Below are positions 4,514-7,080 of a DNA stretch of 7,080 bases, one piece after another. This DNA comes from JBGOUJ01 sp041477005 (GTDB taxonomy: Bacteria; Acidobacteriota; Terriglobia; Bryobacterales; JACQDG01), in assembly GCA_041477005.1 (NCBI GenBank), contig JBGOUJ010000412.1:1-7080 (forward strand), read 5' to 3'. The position numbers and the translations under genes were made by a program. Every line of letters begins with the position of its first letter. Within the stretch, counting starts at the first letter, position 1. Below the pieces are notes generated by a model, which ran no database searches, was not told the DNA's origin, and saw only the letters and a program-made list of their open reading frames with translations.

Positions 4514-6940
4514 TCATTCCTGGCGGAGAGCCGTCATGGGGTCCACCCTGGCTGCCCGCCGGGCGGGCAGATAGCCGGCCAGCATCGCGATCGCCACCAG
4601 CAACAGCGTCACACCGGCGAAGATTGCCGGGTCGGTGGGGCTCACACCGAAGAGCAGGCTCGAAAGAACGCGCGTCAGCCCGGCGGCAGCCGCCAGGCCG
4701 ATCAAAACACCAATCAGGATCAACCGCAGGCCCTGCCGCGCCATCATTCCGAGCACGTCGGACGGCTCGGCGCCCAGTGCCATGCGAATCCCGATTTCCC
4801 GCGTGCGCTGGGTGACTGCGTACGAGGTGACGCCGTAGACGCCCACCGCCGACAGAATTACGGCGAGGGCGGCGAACACGCCGAGCAATTGCAGATTGAA
4901 ACGCGGCTGGGCCACCGCGTCTGAGAGGGCCGCATCCATGGTCCGGATGTCGGAAACGGGCTGATCGCGATCCACTTGCCGAATTTCACTTTGAACCGTC
5001 GCGGCCAGGGTGGCGGGAAAGGACGCGGTCCGCACCACCAGAAACATCAACGACGACGGGCTTTGCAGGTACGACAAATACATTTCAGGCGGCGACGGAT
5101 CGTTCAGCCGGAACTCCTTCACATCGCCCACTACTCCGATAATGGTCAGCCATCGGGCAGTCGCATCGGGCCGCCAGGGGACCTGCGTTTTGCGGAACGC
5201 CGGGCGGATGTGCTTGCCGATGGGGTTCTCGTTGGGCCAGAAGCGGCGGGCCATGGTTTCGTTGATCACCGCCACCCCGGCCGATGTGGGGCCGTCGCTC
5301 TCGGTGAGGTCCCGGCCTTGGAGCAGTGGAACCCCGAGCGTGCGGAAATAGCCCGGGGTGACGACCCGGTACTGCGCTTGGAGTGCCTCGGAAGGGCTCT
5401 GCGGCACATGGCCCTCTATATCGAGTAGTGTGCCATCGCCCCAGCCCAGGAACGGCCGGAAATTCACGGCGCTCGCCGCGCGAACCCCGGGGAGCGCCTC
5501 GATCCTTTGAACCACCTGCCGGTAGAAGCCCGCCACCTTCGAAGCTTCAGGGTATTTCGTTTTGGGCAGCCAGACCTGCATGGTCAACAGATGATCGGGC
5601 CGGAAGCCGGGATCAATCTTCTGCAAATGCCAGAAGCTCTTGAGCAGCAATGCCGCGCCGATCAGCAGCACGATCGAGAGGGCGATCTCGGAAACCATCA
5701 GGAAATCCCCGGCGGCGCGGCGATGGAAGGAGGCCGAAACTCTCAGAAACTCGGCGCGAGTCGCCTGGAGAGCGGGGGCCAGCCCGAAAACCACTCCGGT
5801 CGAGAGAGCAACCGCCAGAGTGAAGCCGAGGACCCGGCTGTCGATCGTTGGCGCCAGCGCCCGGTATGCCGAGATGTGCGGGATCAGGGGAACCAGAAGG
5901 CGAAGAGCCCAGTGCGCCAGCAGCAGCCCGGCCGCGCCGCCGATTCCTGCCAGCAGAACGCTCTCAGTCAGCATCTGGCGAATGAGACGGAAACGTGTGG
6001 CGCCGATCGCCGTCCGGATGGCGATTTCCCTCTGGCGCGAGACGGCCCGGGCCAGCAGCAGGTTGGCGACGTTGGCGCAGGCAATCAGCAATACAAAGCC
6101 GGCGGCGCCGAGCAGCACGAGCAGGGCCGGCCGCATAGTCTTTACGGCGGCGGTGGGATAGATGCGCCCGATCCTCGCGCCGAAGCCGCCGTTCGTCTCC
6201 GGATGGGCCTGTTCGAGGCCGCGGGCGATCGCCTCCATCTCGGCTTGCGCCTGCGCCATCGAGACGCCCGGCCCCAGGCGCGCGAACACGTTGATCGAGT
6301 GCTCCACCCGGTCATGGAGAGCCTGGTCGACGGTCAACGGCATCCAAATATCAAAGTCGGCCTGCAGGAAGTAGAAGTCGGCGGGCAGAACGCCGATGAC
6401 GGAAGCGGGCCGGCTGTCGATGAGCACCTTCTCCCCGACGATGGCCGCATCCGCTCCAAAACGCCGCTTCCAGAGCCCATCGGTCAGGATCACGACCTGG
6501 TCGCGGCCGGGTTCTTCTTCCTCGCGCTGAAACGTCCGTCCCAGTGCGGCCCGCACTCCCAGCATTGAAAAGAAGGAAGGCGAAATGCGGACGCCTCGAA
6601 TCTGCTCGGGCAGACCCGCCCGGCCCTCCGGTCCCGACAGTGTGTAGTACCAGTTCCGCCAGCCACTGACGTAATCGAGCGAACGGCTCTGTTCTCTCCA
6701 GTCGAGAAAGTTGCCCGGCGAAGGATAAACGTCGTTCCAGCCCTTCTGCGGATTGGTCTCGAACAGGACGACTAACCGGTTCAGGTGCTCGAAAGCAGGC
6801 GGGCGGAGCAGGAGCGTATTGATGACGCTGAAGATGGCGGAGTTGGCGCCGATGCCGAGGGCCAGCGTGAGCACGGCCACCAGGGCGAAGCCGGGGCTGC
6901 GGCGCAACGTGCGAGCGGCGTAGCGGAAGTCCCGAAACAT
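4514..6940 (-). CDS. ADOP-type MacB/FtsX ABC transporter permease (acidobacterial duplicated orphan permease)
   Basis: The 808-residue inner-membrane protein starts MFRDFRYAARTLRRSPGFAL and continues LALGIGANSAIFSVINTLLL, the standard opening of ADOP permeases. It is a tandem duplication: TM1 (18-42), a MacB-like periplasmic core (about 50-245), FtsX domain 1 with TMs near 272-298, 325-350 and 370-393, a second first-TM at 412-434, a second periplasmic core (about 450-655), and FtsX domain 2 with TMs near 685-708, 736-757 and 773-793. The cytoplasmic coupling segments match each other: SRQREIAIRTAIGATRFRLI (301-320) and QRTREIGIRMALGAEPSDVL (711-730). The end PARRAARVDPMTALRQE is the normal C-terminus, so it is complete. 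By family, it should work as a mechanotransmitting permease with an ATPase encoded elsewhere; none is in the window. Cargo is unknown. GAAGG lies only 3 bp before the ATG, a short spacing. The SDR gene follows 22 bp downstream. Confidence 0.93.
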   Translation of the reverse strand: MFRDFRYAARTLRRSPGFALVAVLTLALGIGANSAIFSVINTLLLRPPAFEHLNRLVVLFETNPQKGWNDVYPSPGNFLDWREQSRSLDYVSGWRNWYYTLSGPEGRAGLPEQIRGVRISPSFFSMLGVRAALGRTFQREEEEPGRDQVVILTDGLWKRRFGADAAIVGEKVLIDSRPASVIGVLPADFYFLQADFDIWMPLTVDQALHDRVEHSINVFARLGPGVSMAQAQAEMEAIARGLEQAHPETNGGFGARIGRIYPTAAVKTMRPALLVLLGAAGFVLLIACANVANLLLARAVSRQREIAIRTAIGATRFRLIRQMLTESVLLAGIGGAAGLLLAHWALRLLVPLIPHISAYRALAPTIDSRVLGFTLAVALSTGVVFGLAPALQATRAEFLRVSASFHRRAAGDFLMVSEIALSIVLLIGAALLLKSFWHLQKIDPGFRPDHLLTMQVWLPKTKYPEASKVAGFYRQVVQRIEALPGVRAASAVNFRPFLGWGDGTLLDIEGHVPQSPSEALQAQYRVVTPGYFRTLGVPLLQGRDLTESDGPTSAGVAVINETMARRFWPNENPIGKHIRPAFRKTQVPWRPDATARWLTIIGVVGDVKEFRLNDPSPPEMYLSYLQSPSSLMFLVVRTASFPATLAATVQSEIRQVDRDQPVSDIRTMDAALSDAVAQPRFNLQLLGVFAALAVILSAVGVYGVTSYAVTQRTREIGIRMALGAEPSDVLGMMARQGLRLILIGVLIGLAAAAGLTRVLSSLLFGVSPTDPAIFAGVTLLLVAIAMLAGYLPARRAARVDPMTALRQE

Positions 6941-6976
6941 AAGCCTTCAAAGGTGAGTCATCACAGATCAGCTTGT

Positions 6977-7029
6977 CAGTTGTCAGCCATCAGCCGTCAG
7001 CCATCAGCTATCAGCTATCAGCTATCAGC
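6977..7029. repeat. Heptanucleotide tandem repeat array (CAGCYAT unit)
   Basis: Six 7-bp units lie head to tail at 6984-7025: CAGCCAT, CAGCCGT, CAGCCAT and three times CAGCTAT. A diverged unit (CAGTTGT, 6977-6983) precedes them and a partial CAGC (7026-7029) follows. The period of seven is not a multiple of three, so the array is not a protein repeat. It begins about 35-45 bp upstream of the permease ATG, in the stretch where its promoter or leader would lie. Such short tandem repeats are a known class in several bacterial groups and can change copy number by slippage. Confidence 0.85.
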
Positions 7030-7071
7030 GAGCCATTGCTGACCGGCGAATTACCGCCTGCTGATGGCTGA
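6983..7071. repeat. Inverted repeat formed by array unit and a distal opposite-strand copy
   Basis: TCAGCCATCAG at 6983-6993 (and again at 6997-7007) has an exact reverse complement, CTGATGGCTGA, at 7061-7071. The two sides could fold as an 11-bp stem closing a 53-67 nt loop. The distal copy suggests either that a second array in the opposite direction begins at the window edge, or that this is one half of a longer structured repeat element. Confidence 0.6.
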
Positions 7072-7080
7072 GACTGCTGG

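Larger units (their letters stand above)
6941..7080. other. Noncoding upstream region of the permease operon
   Basis: Apart from the repeat array and its inverted copy, this 140-bp stretch shows no gene. A GAAGG at 6944-6948 (complement) serves the permease start. I see no convincing -10/-35 pair on the minus strand, so the operon promoter is either within the repeats in a weak form or beyond the window edge. Confidence 0.5.

Noticed and set aside
5507..6568. 353-codon open frame on the plus strand inside the permease gene
   Set aside because: It is Gln/Gly/Arg-rich, low in complexity, and fully antisense to the ADOP permease.
6785..7042. 85-codon plus-strand frame ending in repeated 'QLSAIS'-like residues
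   Set aside because: The repeated residues are just a translation of the heptamer array and the rest is antisense to the permease start.
6977..7071. CRISPR array
   Set aside because: The units are 7 bp with no unique spacers between them, so it is a simple tandem repeat.

Overview
The window looks like chromosomal DNA from a GC-rich member of the Acidobacteriota, most likely near the Solibacter/Bryobacter group. The main reason is the full-length 808-residue MacB/FtsX permease of the 'acidobacterial duplicated orphan permease' (ADOP) type, a family greatly expanded in that phylum. A secreted PQQ-like beta-propeller with EF-hands and a secreted glycosidase-like protein fit the same kind of genome. 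The taxon is an inference from gene content, not from a marker gene.

Layout, left to right. The first 146 bases are the 3' end of a plus-strand FGGY-type sugar kinase, probably a xylulokinase. Facing it on the minus strand is a small toxin-antitoxin remnant: a 74-residue YgiT-type zinc-finger antitoxin (186-410), preceded with a 4-bp ATGA overlap by only the last 58 codons of a DUF4258 partner (407-583). The missing 5' part of that partner has been replaced by the 3' end of the next minus-strand gene, a secreted beta-propeller protein with two EF-hand loops (585-1985). A 115-bp divergent intergenic region holds a GC-only palindrome and candidate -10 boxes for both directions. To its right, on the plus strand, is a secreted TIM-barrel (clan GH-A-like) putative glycoside hydrolase with a C-terminal Ig-like domain (2101-3558). 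A 102-bp convergent gap with a bulged stem-loop separates it from a minus-strand pair that reads as one operon: the ADOP permease (4514-6940), followed 22 bp later by a short-chain dehydrogenase/reductase (3661-4491). The last 140 bases are noncoding and carry a 7-bp tandem repeat array plus an inverted copy of its unit.

How the genes may relate: the kinase end, the glycosidase-like protein and the exported beta-propeller are compatible with carbohydrate use, but nothing in the sequence ties them into one pathway. The permease and SDR are probably co-transcribed. No ATPase partner for the permease is present in the window, as is usual for this orphan family.

I did not find a clear new multi-gene system. 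The points most worth following are the 5'-truncated toxin beside an intact antitoxin, the poorly characterised glycosidase-like family, the EF-hand insertion in the propeller, and the heptamer array just upstream of the permease.
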